Source: Aquila chrysaetos chrysaetos
Taxonomy: Eukaryota > Chordata > Aves > Accipitriformes > Accipitridae
Direction: 5' to 3'
Length of the DNA stretch: 64,000 nucleotides
Assembly: GCF_900496995.4 (NCBI RefSeq)
Contig: NC_044024.1
Span: forward strand, 20,214,698 to 20,278,697
The notes beneath the pieces are model-generated. The model saw only the letters and a program-made list of their open reading frames with translations. It ran no database searches and had not been told where the DNA came from. Every line of letters begins with the position of its first letter. The first letter of the stretch is position 1. The position numbers were made by a program, and so were the translations under genes. Positions 1 through 13,100 of the stretch are shown here, one piece after another.

Positions 1-3000
1 CAGGGGCCCTCCCAACAAGAATTGTTAATTACTTTCCTCTTCAGCTGCCATAAAGAACTCATTAAATGGCAAATTATTTCCCTAAACAATGAGTAGCACT
101 AGTTCCTCTTTGGCCTATGTGCTTATTTATTAAGAATTACAACTTCCTTAACTGATACCTAGATTCAAATGAAAAGGAAATCCAACAGGGAAGCTATTTT
201 TGAGTCAGTTGTGGTCAAGGAAAACATCAAAAATATTCTTTAATGATGAAAACACGATTTAGTTTTCAGGCCCCCAAATCTAAAAAGCAGCAATATGAAA
301 CTTTTCCAAATGTCCTCACATTTTATTTTACCCTTAAGCTGAGCCTGAGGACATAGGAAACACCAGCCTGATGTGTCTGTTGCTTCTTAAAGTTCTAAAT
401 GCTTTATAACAGGAGAGTTGAGTTATAGCTCTTCCTCCACTTGAGTGAAAGCACTGCTTGAACAGCATTATAGTATGCAAAAGTACTTTTGTTTGTGAAT
501 GAGGAGAAATTTGAAAAGACATTATTTGGGAAAGGTGGAGCGAAGATGGCATTACAGGAAGCATTTCAGAAGAGAAAATATGGTAGAAGTATTTTGGGAA
601 AGCACAGAAACTCAGAAGTCTAAGAAGTTAAACACAAAGAAAAATAAAGTAGAAAAGAAAAGAGAAAACAAAAGAGGAGAATTTTTTAAATAGTTCCATT
701 AAAATATTTGCTGTCAAAGCGTGCACCTGGAATGTCTAAAGAAGAGCACATCCTGACGGTGTAACAACTTAAACTCATTGAGAGTTTGCAGTTGCAAATG
801 CTATGTAAACTTAATGGGTATGTCCCACATAGTGCTGGCATCTTTATGTTCCACAGAAGCCAGTGGGAATTGAAAGTTCGCAGTATTTTACAAAATCAAA
901 CCGTTGAAAACTCCAAGAGAAATAATGCATGCTGGGAAAAAAATAAAATTAAAAAAAAACCCCAGTCTTGATAGTAGAAAGATAGTGAGACACAGTACTG
1001 TGATAAAAAGTGATGCGGTGCTACCTTCTGAGCATAGCTGAAGGCAGCTGGAAGATGGTGGGAGGGCTTCGTCAAGGCTGACTGTAGGGAGGGAGAAGCA
1101 AATGCCATGAAAGGCCTGTAAGACAAAATATCTGCAATGTGAAAAGCTGAGCAAAGACTGATATGTAGCTCAATGCCACACGAATAAAGTGAATAAAATT
1201 GTAACACCTGGGCTAGTGCTGGGGTCAGATAACAGAAAGTGGAGATCATAGGATGGCTTTAGACACAACAGGCTCCTGCAGAAATCAGTGGCAACATTAT
1301 TAATAGCATGACATCACATAATGAACTTCAGGAACAACCCTGCTTGAGGTGCTCGTCATTTGGTAACACTTCTGGGCTTTGTCAGGAGTGACCCTTGCCG
1401 TGATCTTTTGCAACCCCAAAGAGTACCAGTTGACAGGAACTGCTAAATGGTAGTTACTGTTTTTAGCAGAACTTCTCTATATTACACTGACGAACGTGCA
1501 TTCACTTACCATGCAGAGAAGTTTATTAAAGGGCAAAATAGCAAACCATGTGATCGTCAACATCATCATTTCATACTAGATGTGGTTCTGGCCACACCTC
1601 TGTTTTCCCTAGTCACACCAATTTTCTGGGTGTTGCTCTTGGGAAGTACAAAGACTGAATGCTTTGCTCGCACAATAACAGAGTGCTCGGGACACTGTTA
1701 CTATTTTGATTTGTATTGCACTACTTTTATAAGTACATTCAGTAACTTCCAGTGTATTTTCTCACAGAAAGTACAGCACAGTCTGGGCCTGATTTTCATG
1801 AGCCTTCGTTGGTAGTAGACAATAGCATATGGTAGAGTCATCTGATATGTTGTTATATTTTCCTATACTAACCTTTTTGGGGAGGAAAAAATAAATAACT
1901 GTTTGACACACACACAAGGAATGTTGGTCTGCAACCCAGGTCAATGTAAGCCTGCAAAATTCCTCTTGGTTTTATTGCTGGCATTGTCATTAACAGTGTT
2001 CTGGGCCTGTTATCTGGTCAGATGAATTCTTTTTCTGTTATTTCAAGACATTCCAGTACATTAAGCTTAAAGTTGTCATTGATGTGTATGCAGTTTATAA
2101 AATAATGTTACCATTACCTCACCATTTCACTTTGCAATAAGATACCCTCCCTCCTAGTGTTCTGCCCCACAGTTTGACAATGTCATGTACTCCTCCCAGT
2201 GTTTTCCCCTCAGTAAAATCTATGACTGTGGTTTTCATAGTAATTGAATTACTATGCTGAAACAGTTGTTGCTGATTTCTTCACATTTTTGCTGAGGATT
2301 AGTGTGAAAGGTTATTTGGTCTTAGGTGCTATCTGACTTAGAGCAACTGAATCTGTACACAGTAGTTTGCTGTCTACTTCATTTCAAAAGGACCCAAAAA
2401 ACCATTGTGCTCTTTACAGTCCAGTCCTCTATAGCAAAATTTTGTCCCACGCTGGTGATCTCAGCAGCCAGACTCCGTACCAGCAAACACTGCCAAGGGC
2501 TGGAGTGTAGGCGCTTCCTCTTGCTGATGTTGACAACACCAAGATCATGTTGCTTCTTACTGCTCCTCCCCCTCTTCCTACTTAACTTTCTTGCTTTCCA
2601 TGTATTCCAAGAGCGGACCCTTTAGCTCTTGACACATCTCCAGCCATCCATGTGCCCAGGCACGATCTCTCCTCTGCCAGCTGGAGAGAGCAAGCATTTC
2701 ATAGTTTTCTTCCTTCCGAAGATCTTGTTTTATTGTCATGTGGACACATTTGACATGGTGGGTCTTTGGAACGACCATTTTCGTTTTTAACACGTCAGTG
2801 CTGCATGTTCTGATCAAACCCAACAGCAGACAGCAGTCAAGTCATTGCCTCCTGAGAATCCTTATAGCTAAAAAGCCTTTGTCTGTCTCCTAACACAATG
2901 TAAGCAAATTGTTTGGCTCCTAGGATGTACCTTTGGAGAACTGTGGCTGGGGTCCTAGCAAAGACGTGTTGAAAAGAAGGAAGAAATGTAAATGAAATGG

Positions 3001-6000
3001 AGAAATATATGCGAATGAAGGGGGGAGAGGGTGATGCTGAAAAGAAGAGAGAGGGTTAAGTCATGAAATTTTCATGAGAAGGCAGGCTGTGAAGGACAAG
3101 GCACAAAAAGAGAACCAAAGCTAAAGAAGAAAGTGAAAAGAATCAATGAAGAGATGTAAACCCCAGTTCTAACAGACAAACTGTCAAGACAAGTAAAGAA
3201 CAACAGGCAGAAGCAGATTGCATCTCACTTTTTGTACTATGCTGCTGGGAGGTCTTTGCAAAGTGGAGAAGCTTGTATGCATACATGGTGTGCTGGGTAA
3301 CTGCTGGGAGGATTCCCTCTTGGAGCAGTGTGAAAAGGGTGTATCTCCTTTTTTGTATCACTTTCATCTAGAAAGAAACCAGTGCCTCAAGAATTGAAAT
3401 ACCATGAGGTAAGTAGAAACAATTGTGAGATGAGAGACAAATACCTGGGCAAGTTCTTTGGCAAATCACTGGTGTAGACATAGAAAGCAGGTTGGTCCTC
3501 ATCATTAGTGTTACCATCTTCCTTCCAAGTTCATCATGAAACTTAATCATTGTACAGAGGCTACTAACTTTAATCCTCATTAGGGAATAAATAAAAATAG
3601 ACTGTACTCCAGATTCCCAACTCACTGAGTAATTACTTCAATTTCAGGATTTACAACAATGTAAGCGCTCAGAATGTTTTCTCTCTTCCGACATCCAAAT
3701 TGCTTTGTCTATGCAAGCTTCCATGTTTGGACTTATAAATACAAAGGCATATTTTATTAAGGGATGGAAATTAAAATTTTCTCCTGTTTTTTAAAGGCCT
3801 GCTTTCAAGGCACTCACACCCTCTCATCTGTTAGGAAGCAGCCACGTTGCCTGAGTTTTCAGGGGCTGGATATCCACCAGTGCAAACAAGAGACAGGCGT
3901 CAGTTTATTTGGAATAGCTGCCAGTGTTGTGGCAAGTAAGTCTGTGCCATTTCAGGGCTCCTGCAATAACAGATGTCACACGTTGCAGAGAGGTCACACC
4001 AGCTTGAGGATGCAGATACAGGCTTAAGTTCAAAACATGGCAAATTTATTATTATTCAAGGGGTTATGTTATTTCACAACTCTTTTTCACAGCTAGAATT
4101 TTCCCAAAATAGCCTATCCTTATGTCTATGACTTTAGTCTAAGACACATTAAAAAAGTAGTATACAGACTTGGGGTTATGGGTTGAAAACTTAATTAGAA
4201 TTATTTATTTTGAAGTATCATCACCACATGACCACAAGTAATCCACCTGTTTTTTTAGAGGACTAGTGAATTCTTTTTTTCATAAAATGGGTGGAGGGAG
4301 GGGGGCAGTCAGCAGAATTTACTGCTCATGTAATACCTGTTCAGAGCTTGACTGTTATGTCTACATCCTAAAATATTACACAGGAAGATAGAAGTGTTGT
4401 TCATGTTAATAAATTACATTTTGTCTGTAAACTTCCATTCTCAAATGAGCAGACATTACATGCACCTACCCTAAGCCTAAAATCCTTAATCATTTAATTT
4501 GTTTTAAATTGTACTACTGGTCCATAAAACATCCACACTGGTACACCAGTGTAACTCAGTTGACTTTGAGTCTGTCGCTGCAAAATTCGCAGAAATTTAT
4601 CTGGAAGTTAATGTAGTCCATGTCAGACTTTTTTGAGCTTATTGCCATTTTATACAAGCATCTAATTGCTGTAAAGAATCAAAACAATTTGAAGTAACCT
4701 GAGAGAATTGACAGAACATTGCTCTTTCTAGGATCTTATCCTCTAAACCTTCTTCCATGTAAACCAGCATGTTACCATTATAGTTCAAGTCTTCACTGGG
4801 ATATAAGTGAAGTTATAATTTCTCATTGCCTGCTTTAGGATGCTGTAATATTTCTGACCTGCATATGTACAGTCTCAAAAGTCAGACAGACTTGTAAAGC
4901 AACTGACACTGAGACTTTTCACAGTGGTGGGCAGATGGTACCTACATGCAGGTGGATGGCTACAGGAGACATACTCTAACAATACAGAAATGGAACTGAG
5001 GAAGCCCTGTGCATTTTACTTCACAGACCCTTGGCAGTCTCCTGACCCTACTGTCTGAATTAGAATTGCCTTAGAATTTCTAGTTCAGAGTTTGTTTATG
5101 GCACTGGCTTCTTTTTCTTGATAGTTGTTCAAGGTTGTAAAGATCTGTCTAAAAATAAAAATTAGAACGTGTCCCTTGTGCACATTTCTGTCTCCTTTCT
5201 CAAATGAGACCAACCAGAAAGCAACTGACACTAATACTCACAGTCTTGGTTGAATATAGAACATCGCTGAATACACCAGGGCACCAGTGAGTGCTGCTCT
5301 CAGTGCACAATGGCTGTGTGATTCATTCTGGCAAAAGACTAGCATTGTAACCTGCGTTAAGTCGCTAGGAAGAGATGCTCTTTTCGTAGAACTCTCTGTG
5401 ATGGGAGAAATAGAAGTATGTACTCAATGTGTATAGAAGCCTTTGCGGATCAATGACAAAATAACCTTGGTTCTCAACAGTCTTCAATGTCTGGGGCATC
5501 TAGTGTAAATACTGCCAAAATTCCCTTTTTGTATTAATCCATTAGGCTATTGCATACTCCAGAGCCCACTTTAAATTATCATCATCATTGTGAATTTAAG
5601 TGTATTTTGTTCTTTTTCTGAGCTTGCTAAGATGCATACCATCACTGTCATTTTACCTTCTTGTCTTTCTGCTTGAAATTGAAAAAGAACTTGGAAGCAT
5701 TTATTCTGATTCTGTACTTAAGTGCCACATAATCTCATTCCAAATATCTATGAATATAAAAATAATTCACTTTTTGAATATTTTTCCTATACTTTGCTTG
5801 AATTTTATGTGAGACACTCAAAGGTACTGTCTGTGTTTAAAGATCCTTTATTACAACATGATTTCCAAATTTCAGTAATACTATTTTATTTTGTTTTTAT
5901 GGCTAGGATGTTAGACAGAGATGTAATATACTAAAAAGCTGTAGCTCTGTGTGGGATGTATGTAGCCTCTTTTAGGTAGCTTAAGAAAACATTTTGATAT

Positions 6001-6900
6001 TCAAGAACATTCCCCCATAATGTTCTTGAAAATACCTAACATTTTGTGCAATCTGCTGAATTCCAAAAGGAAAAAATATTCTAAAATGTGTCAGACCTTT
6101 ACATAAATATTCTTCCTCCCTCTCCTTTTGCTCCTTCTGTCTCAGGAATTGATGTTTTAATAATGAGCAGGAGTCTTCACTAAAGACACAAGTATCATCT
6201 CTTTCTCCATCTAGAGGAGTCTGTGTTTGATTTTTTTGCTGATTCTCACCATCATTTCATCAAAGATCTACCAGATTGCAACAGATGCCTCAGCTGGACT
6301 CCATGAGGTTGCTGGTTCTTTTGCTCTCCCACTTGTAGAGTGCTGTGCTTGGAATGAAATTATTTCTATTACTGTTAATTACTATTACTAATTTTGCAGA
6401 GGTATGCAGTTGGTGTTGGGAAGCCTGAGTACTTGGCTAAGCTAGTGCTTGCCTGTGGTAAATGCAGTTTGTAAGAACAGCTTAGATGAAGTTTTGTCTC
6501 AGTACTCCAAGCTTTTTTAACTCTTATCAGTGTCCTAGCCCAGTCTGAAAGGTTTTACAAGCTTTGCAAAATAAGAAAGCTTTCAGGTCCCCATCTAAGG
6601 TGAATAAAAGTGCTCTACGTTTTGGTAGTTCTGGGACAAGACATTCTGACACCTACTGTGCAGGATCTTGTTCCGTCACTGTTTTGGTGTGATAGGTACG
6701 TTAAAAATGAATGCCCAGACAACTGAAAGCCACGCTTCTATCCACAATGAAAGATGGACATATGACTATGGTAGTGAACATTTACAAATATACCTTCCAG
6801 TTTTTCATTCCTTACTCTGAAACCAAAGTTCCTCCATTGGTAGAAAGTAAATATATTGCACCAAATTTTGTCCTTTAGACTTTACTCTGACATGTGATGA
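1..6900. other. AT-rich intergenic DNA, no gene recognised
   Basis: No open frame here reads as a known protein, and I saw no exon with convincing splice signals and family similarity. The stretch holds purine-rich tracts on the plus strand at roughly 590-690 and 2,970-3,150, and a short hairpin with heat-shock-element character at 6,000-6,030. In human the neighbour on this side of NXT2 is GUCY2F; no guanylate cyclase exon was recognised. Distant regulatory elements cannot be excluded by eye. Confidence 0.6.
6000..6030. repeat. 12-bp inverted repeat with 7-nt loop, overlapping heat-shock-element pentamers
   Basis: The arms TTCAAGAACATT (6,000-6,011) and AATGTTCTTGAA (6,019-6,030) are exact reverse complements around the loop CCCCCAT. 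The left side also reads TTCAAGAACATTC, which fits TTCnnGAAnnTTC, the three-pentamer binding site of heat-shock factor. The right arm adds a TTCnnGAA pair. The sequence match is direct; any regulatory use is inference, since the nearest recognised gene start is about 16 kb away. Confidence 0.45.
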
Positions 6901-7009
6901 CTAAATGTTACCCTAATGTTTGACCTCAGTCACAAACCATATACTGCTTGGTAGTCTAAGAATGTTTAGCCCGTGTCTGACCTCATCAATCATTACTGGA
7001 GTGTGGAAA

Positions 7010-7160
7010 TACCGCGATGCCGTCATCCCTAGTGCGTGGTGGGGAGCAGACTGCGTCAGGGTGTCGTTCAGGTGCCACCTCTCGGTGAGACGAGGAACAA
7101 GTGCGTCCAGGAAAACAGCTGGATTTGCTTTGGCTTCCCATCTCGCTGTCTTTTCTGTGT
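7010..7160. other. CpG-enriched pocket in an AT-rich desert
   Basis: About ten CpG dinucleotides fall within roughly 150 bp, while the flanking kilobases are nearly CpG-free. It is too short for a classical CpG island. A 99-codon open frame crosses it (6,920-7,219, plus strand), but the translation matches no family I know. It could be a small regulatory element, a non-coding RNA promoter or a fragment of a GC-rich repeat. Confidence 0.3.
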
Positions 7161-10100
7161 CAGTGAATTTAAAGATTGGCGGCCTAAGTTCAGTAAAAGA
7201 CTTATCCTTCCTTAACTGAATGATGGAGGCATAGGTATCTGCTGTTTATTTTTGACCATGTTCCTTTACACCCTTTAAAAATCCTTGAGCTTAGTCATGT
7301 TTAATCAGATGCCATTTTTGGAGGAGTAACATTTTGGGTGACTTATTACAATAAGTCCACATTGTTGATCCGAAAAGGATTATTTAAAAAAATGTCTATG
7401 TAGTATACTTTAATCTTTAGCTTAGTCCAAAAAAGTAAGCAAATCTGTTATGAGGCATCAGCAAGCCATGGCTGCATACAGCTGAGAGGAAAGCAGGTCA
7501 TTTTCAAGGACAGGGCTATTCTGCTTGTGTGGCATACACTCTCTGCCCTAGAGTTTCATAAAACACACATGCTTCTGATAATGCACGCTGTTAGTGGGAA
7601 GGTTTTTTGAAGAGAGTTTTCCTGTCTGTTGATTTGTCATATGTTGTGAGCAGTTTAAGTTAACATGCTGAATATTTTCACTCATGCCATAGTCTCCTGT
7701 GCCACAAACAGTACTTACAAAGAAATAATTAGGTGGATAATTGTCTGGCAGGTACTATCTCTGCTAACTAGATTTCCCATCCATTATGTGCTTTACTGAT
7801 TCTATTATTACCCATTGGAATATACATTAAAAGCAATTTTTTCAGGATGCATCTTGATCTACTTTTTTCATTACCTTCACTCCTGGTGCTTATCTCTTAC
7901 AGTTCATAAACATCTATTTTGATGGGTACACTTCTGTTCTCTCAGTTCATCAGAGATATTACATGACTGTCTTCAATTTCCACATTTTCTTGTTATGCAT
8001 GTTTGTATGGTGATTTCATCAACTCTCATCTTAAAGCTTGTCCGTGCTTCAAAGTTTTTCAGGTCTACCTCTCCATTTCTAAGCATTCTCCTATCATATA
8101 ATGTTGCTTCATTTCCTGTTGAATATCTGCTTCGCAGGAAATAACACCACAGTCCTCCCTGTTGCTCAATCCTGTAATAACGAGCTGCTTCATTCATCTA
8201 GTATTCAAATTCCACTGCTTCATGCAAAACATTCCCTAATAACATTTCTAATAAACATATTTGTTCTTTCCCCACAGCCATTACTCTCTAAGGTCACTCC
8301 CCAGCCCTGACTGTTGAAACATCTTCCATGCTTTCCATGATCCGAAATTTCCCTCTCCCTTCTTCCCCATAGTTTGTATAAAATGTATTTGCTAGTCTTG
8401 TGTTCTTAGCCTGGCGATCTGACCACACCCTTCAATCTTCTCTGCCACACAATTTGATCTGCTAAACATTACTTTCCACCTCCCATTACTTAGGTGTCCT
8501 TAGCCCACAGTGAACCACCTTAAACTTGACCTTTTTGGAGATACTACAGGACCTGCAATTTTGACTAGAGTTGCACAGCTGCACAAAATCCGATTCAGGA
8601 ACCCTGCACATTATGTAAGAAAAAATGCTCAAAACCTAAGGACAGGAACAAAATGTAACATTTTCCAGTATTTCAAACCCCATAGAGAATCACTGATGAC
8701 AAATTTAAAAAGCAATTGTTTGTGTCAGACAATATGACAACTATTGAGCAAACAGCTGTTGTTCCAGATGGAATATGTATGACAGCTGGTGGGTCCAGGT
8801 GCATCGCTCTGGAATAAATCAACAGAGCATTGGCATGTTGGTTTATTCTCGGCTGTTTTGATGGCACTTCTACCACTTTTTTGGATGCTCTGATCTCAAT
8901 CTTTAGGAAACCATTTTTTGCACAATGGTGTATTAATGTGTTGAAATTTAAACAATAGGGAGAGGATTTACAGTGATTATTAATAGATAAGAATTTAGGG
9001 GGACAGCCTATTATAATTCTGTGAGCACCTTGATTTTTTAAAACATGATTACAGCAGATACTCGCTTTTCCTGTAGTTTGTCTTTTAGATATTCTTAAGA
9101 TGTTCAGGAGCAGAGAGACCATTTTACCTATAGGTAGCTTACCTATATCTTCACTTTCCCGATTGGGACACCGTGCCAGGTGCAACAATGGCTGAACCTT
9201 TATTGAGGGAATTGTCTACTTTCTGAGAACTGAACTAGGATCAGTAATAAATGCCACCTAGGTCCCTGAGTAAGTTGGATGGATTTGACTGGAGGTTTAA
9301 ATGTGTAAGGTTCTACAGCCTATTACCAGTACACTGAATCATCTTATTATCTGATCTGGTTTAGTGCCTAAAAGGAAAGAATATCTCTCAGAATTCCTGC
9401 AAAATAATCCTGAAATATAAATCCAAAGGTCATCTAGGAAATCCCTCATGTTTCTGACTCAGCTGGTTTGGTCATCTTCTTTCTGAAGAGAATCTTCATA
9501 TCCTTAAACCTCTTCCCAAGAGAACAGCAACCTGGAGAAACAGTATTTTTAAAGATGATAATCCCTTTCCTCACTTTGATATAAACTCTGAAGGAATGCA
9601 GGAAAACAATTTATAAAATGTCTTAGGCCTTGTTTTTTTCTGAATATTTACCTTTCTTGTCTGTTTGGTGGTAAAATCATAAAGGTTCTTATAAATCACT
9701 CACAGCTTTTGTTGCCCCCATACTTACTACTATGTTTTTTAAATATATTCCTCATTGGCAGATTAGTACAATCCTGGGGGTTAATAGTCAGATTTAGTGT
9801 TCTTTGGTGAATCAGTACTTACACTGCAGCAATGCAGAGTTTGTTATTAATAACTGTAGTGGGAATGAGAATTCATCCTACTGAGTATTTGGTAAATGCA
9901 GTAAAAATGTTGCGGGAAGATTCACATGCTTTCTGTTATAAGAGATCCATTCCAAAGGTTATAGCTTGTCAATAGAAAAATAGATTGGGCCATTATATAA
10001 AAGGTTATACACTGACCTAGCTTTGGGTCTCCATAAATAAACAGAACCTGTAAAAGCGTAGACATAAAAAGGAAATGTGTGTCTGGGCTTGCTCCTAAGC

Positions 10101-13100
10101 CCTTATTCTCATCTTTGGGACCAAACATTGCTGTTTTAATGGATATGCCTTAAAATGGTTGGACAGAGGGGGGGACTTGCAATCAGATCTTACATTGTAC
10201 TTTTGGTCTGAGGGCTGAGAATATTCAGGAAAAAGAGGAGTAGATGGTATCCTGCATGCAAGTCTTCACTCGCAAAGACGGCAGACTTACTGTTTTGTCA
10301 CTGGGGAGCAGAGACGAGTGGCAGCCTTTGTGTGACACTGATATCTGACAGTTCCAGAATCTCCATGGCTATCCCACATCTACACTGACAACTTCAAAGG
10401 AAGCACAGAGCAGGGGTTGCCTTCACAGTGCCCTACCAAGGTAAAGAATTTGCATGCAAAGAAACCTGTATGTAAAATATGGGGTTATCTGTTTGGAAAA
10501 ATGTTCATCTTCTCCCCACTAAGTGTAGAAAGTAAGTTATTAATGCACTTCACTGCCAGAGAGCAAATTGTTAGCGTAGCCAAAGAGAAGTAGGCCACTG
10601 GCCATAAGTGTGACAATGATTTTATGGAACCAAGACAATTCACTGGAAGTGCTTCTGCATGTCCTATATCTTACTTCAGTAAATTTGATTGGAGGGTATA
10701 TTTATAGCATAAAGGAAAACACAAATGAGAATCAGCTCGTTTTGTACAGTTCCTCTTCATTACTGATGACCCTTCCTGTTAAAAGGCTTGTGAATAAGAA
10801 ACTTATTGTTCAAGCAGCCATGTTTGTTTGTATTTGTTTCACTGACATGTTTAATGTCTCCTTGAGTCATTTGTAGGTACAAAATAGCACACGCTCTGAT
10901 GCTAAAATTTATCCTTTGGGCTCCAAGTTGGGTCTCCTCTTGTTTCCATCTCATTATGTATGTACAAGGCTAGAAGGAATAGGGAGAGAAAAATTCCTTG
11001 TGAAAAACAAACAGAAAAATTCCAAATATTCAGGTCTATTCAAATTGATATACTCCAAGGAAATCTAATGCACAGTTCCAGTTAACAGCTGCTGTAGGAC
11101 CAACAGGGGGAACTCGCACCTGTTCTGTGAGTTCTCCCAAACTGACAGTAATTATTTTTATTTTTATTTTAGAAAAGTGATAATTAATTTAATAAAAACA
11201 ATGATATGTTGAAATTGTAACTGGGGGAATAACCTGCACAACATAATGGAGCTATTTTAAGTTGCAATACATTTGGTACCCAAACTGCTTGATATTTTAA
11301 CCTTGTCTGTATTTGTCTTTAATTTGAAATTGCTCTGATGCCTATTGATTAGTTTCATCTGAAACACAAGCATCTGTTACAAAATATTGATTTTTGCATC
11401 ACCTTTTAGCCAAGTAGGTTAATTGAATGGTGCTTGGGGAAATTATTTCAGATGCAGTCTCTGTCTAATATTTGTCTTCAAAGAGCTGAGGAATTGTTTG
11501 ACATTTAGCCAAGATATCTGCTAAAACTGGAGCTTGAGCAATGGGGCTGTGTAACTGAGGTAGTGATTAAAGTCACATTTTGAAGAAACTTTGTTTATTC
11601 CCTATTTAGACAAAACAAACAAACCAAAGGCCAGATCTGGCTTCCATTAGAGTTAGTGGGAGTTTTGTAATTTTTTTAACAGTTGACTATTGGACTACTG
11701 ACATTTTAGGGAACACTCAGCACCATTGTCTGTGCAGTTTAAGTTAGCATAGAGTACTGAACTGTCATGCAAACCCACCTATATTTACAGTGGTGTTTTG
11801 TATTGTACATGCATGTGGTACTCAGGTCAAAATAGGTTTTTTTGGTTCCAGGTTTTAGTTCAAATTCAAAACCTAGTCTGGGTTTCAGTCAACACTTAGC
11901 AGACGGTATGCTTATTTACCAAGTAACAAGTGTTGGCTCATTAAAATGAGACAACATATTTCTAACACTTCACCTTCTCAAATATCGAAGGGGAAAAGAA
12001 GGCACATTTTGTCAATTGAATCCCACTGAATATTCCTAGTAGTTCTACATTTATTTGTAAAACATTCTGGAAGAGACAGTAATGTGATAAAGCTTTTTTT
12101 TTAAATAACCCCTTTCCTAAAAAGTACACTGTAAAATGTTGATGACAGACTGTAAAATAATGGATCATTGCTGCAAAATAATAACAGTCTCCCACCATCT
12201 GCTGATCTGTATATCTGTCAGGAACAATCAATATTACCGAAGCACTGAAAATATAATCAGAAAAAGAGGTGATAAGCGATTTCTGTTTCTCCTTTCCTTA
12301 GTATGTGTTTTTATATCTCTTGTCTAAATGTTCCACTGACAGTGGGTTGCCTTCCAACTATCTTTCTTCAAATATTTGTGAAGCAAAAGGTATATGAGTC
12401 ACTGTTTTGTGGTGGTAATGCTTATCTTGTGTTCTATGTCCCTTAGTGGATTCTTTCGTTCAGTTGTCATTATTCTGTTGCAGTTAGTTAAGGGGTTCCA
12501 GGCATTCATACAGCCCATTTCCCTTTGGGCTTTGGCTTCGCTCTACTCTGCCCATGCAAAGGACCACAGAAATAGACTACTAGATGAGAATGAATCTGTT
12601 TCAGTGAAGATTTCTGTTCCTTCTCTAGAGACGAAAGACCTTTGTATAGAATTAATATGTTCTACTGATTTAGTTTGTTGATTTTATTAAGCTATAAATG
12701 AAAGATATATAGATGAAGCTTATGGAACATAAGTTAGAAAGCTATTAGGATAAGAGAAGCAGGTTGCAAAGTCCAATACAACATTTTTTCCTGTATGATT
12801 TAACAAGTAACTCAATAGATAAAAATAGATGTATTGGCTTTGCCAATGAAAGTTGACTGTTTTACAATCAGTGTGTCATTATGTGATAGAGAAGGATAAA
12901 ACAGATTCCATTTTATATCCCTGAAACAGTTTAGTTGTTTATACGTGTGGTGAGAACCTAATTAATCTACTTTAGAGTTACCTTTCATCAGTACTCTGCT
13001 ATCCACATTCTCAAAGTGAAAACAGTGAGCTTGATTCTTTCCTCACATTAAGAAAATTTACCACATTCCAACATAATTGCCTTTACTAAATAATTCCTAT

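Noticed and set aside
4535-4552. ACACTGGT-AC-ACCAGTGT inverted repeat
   Set aside because: Eight-base arms are expected about once by chance in a window this long.
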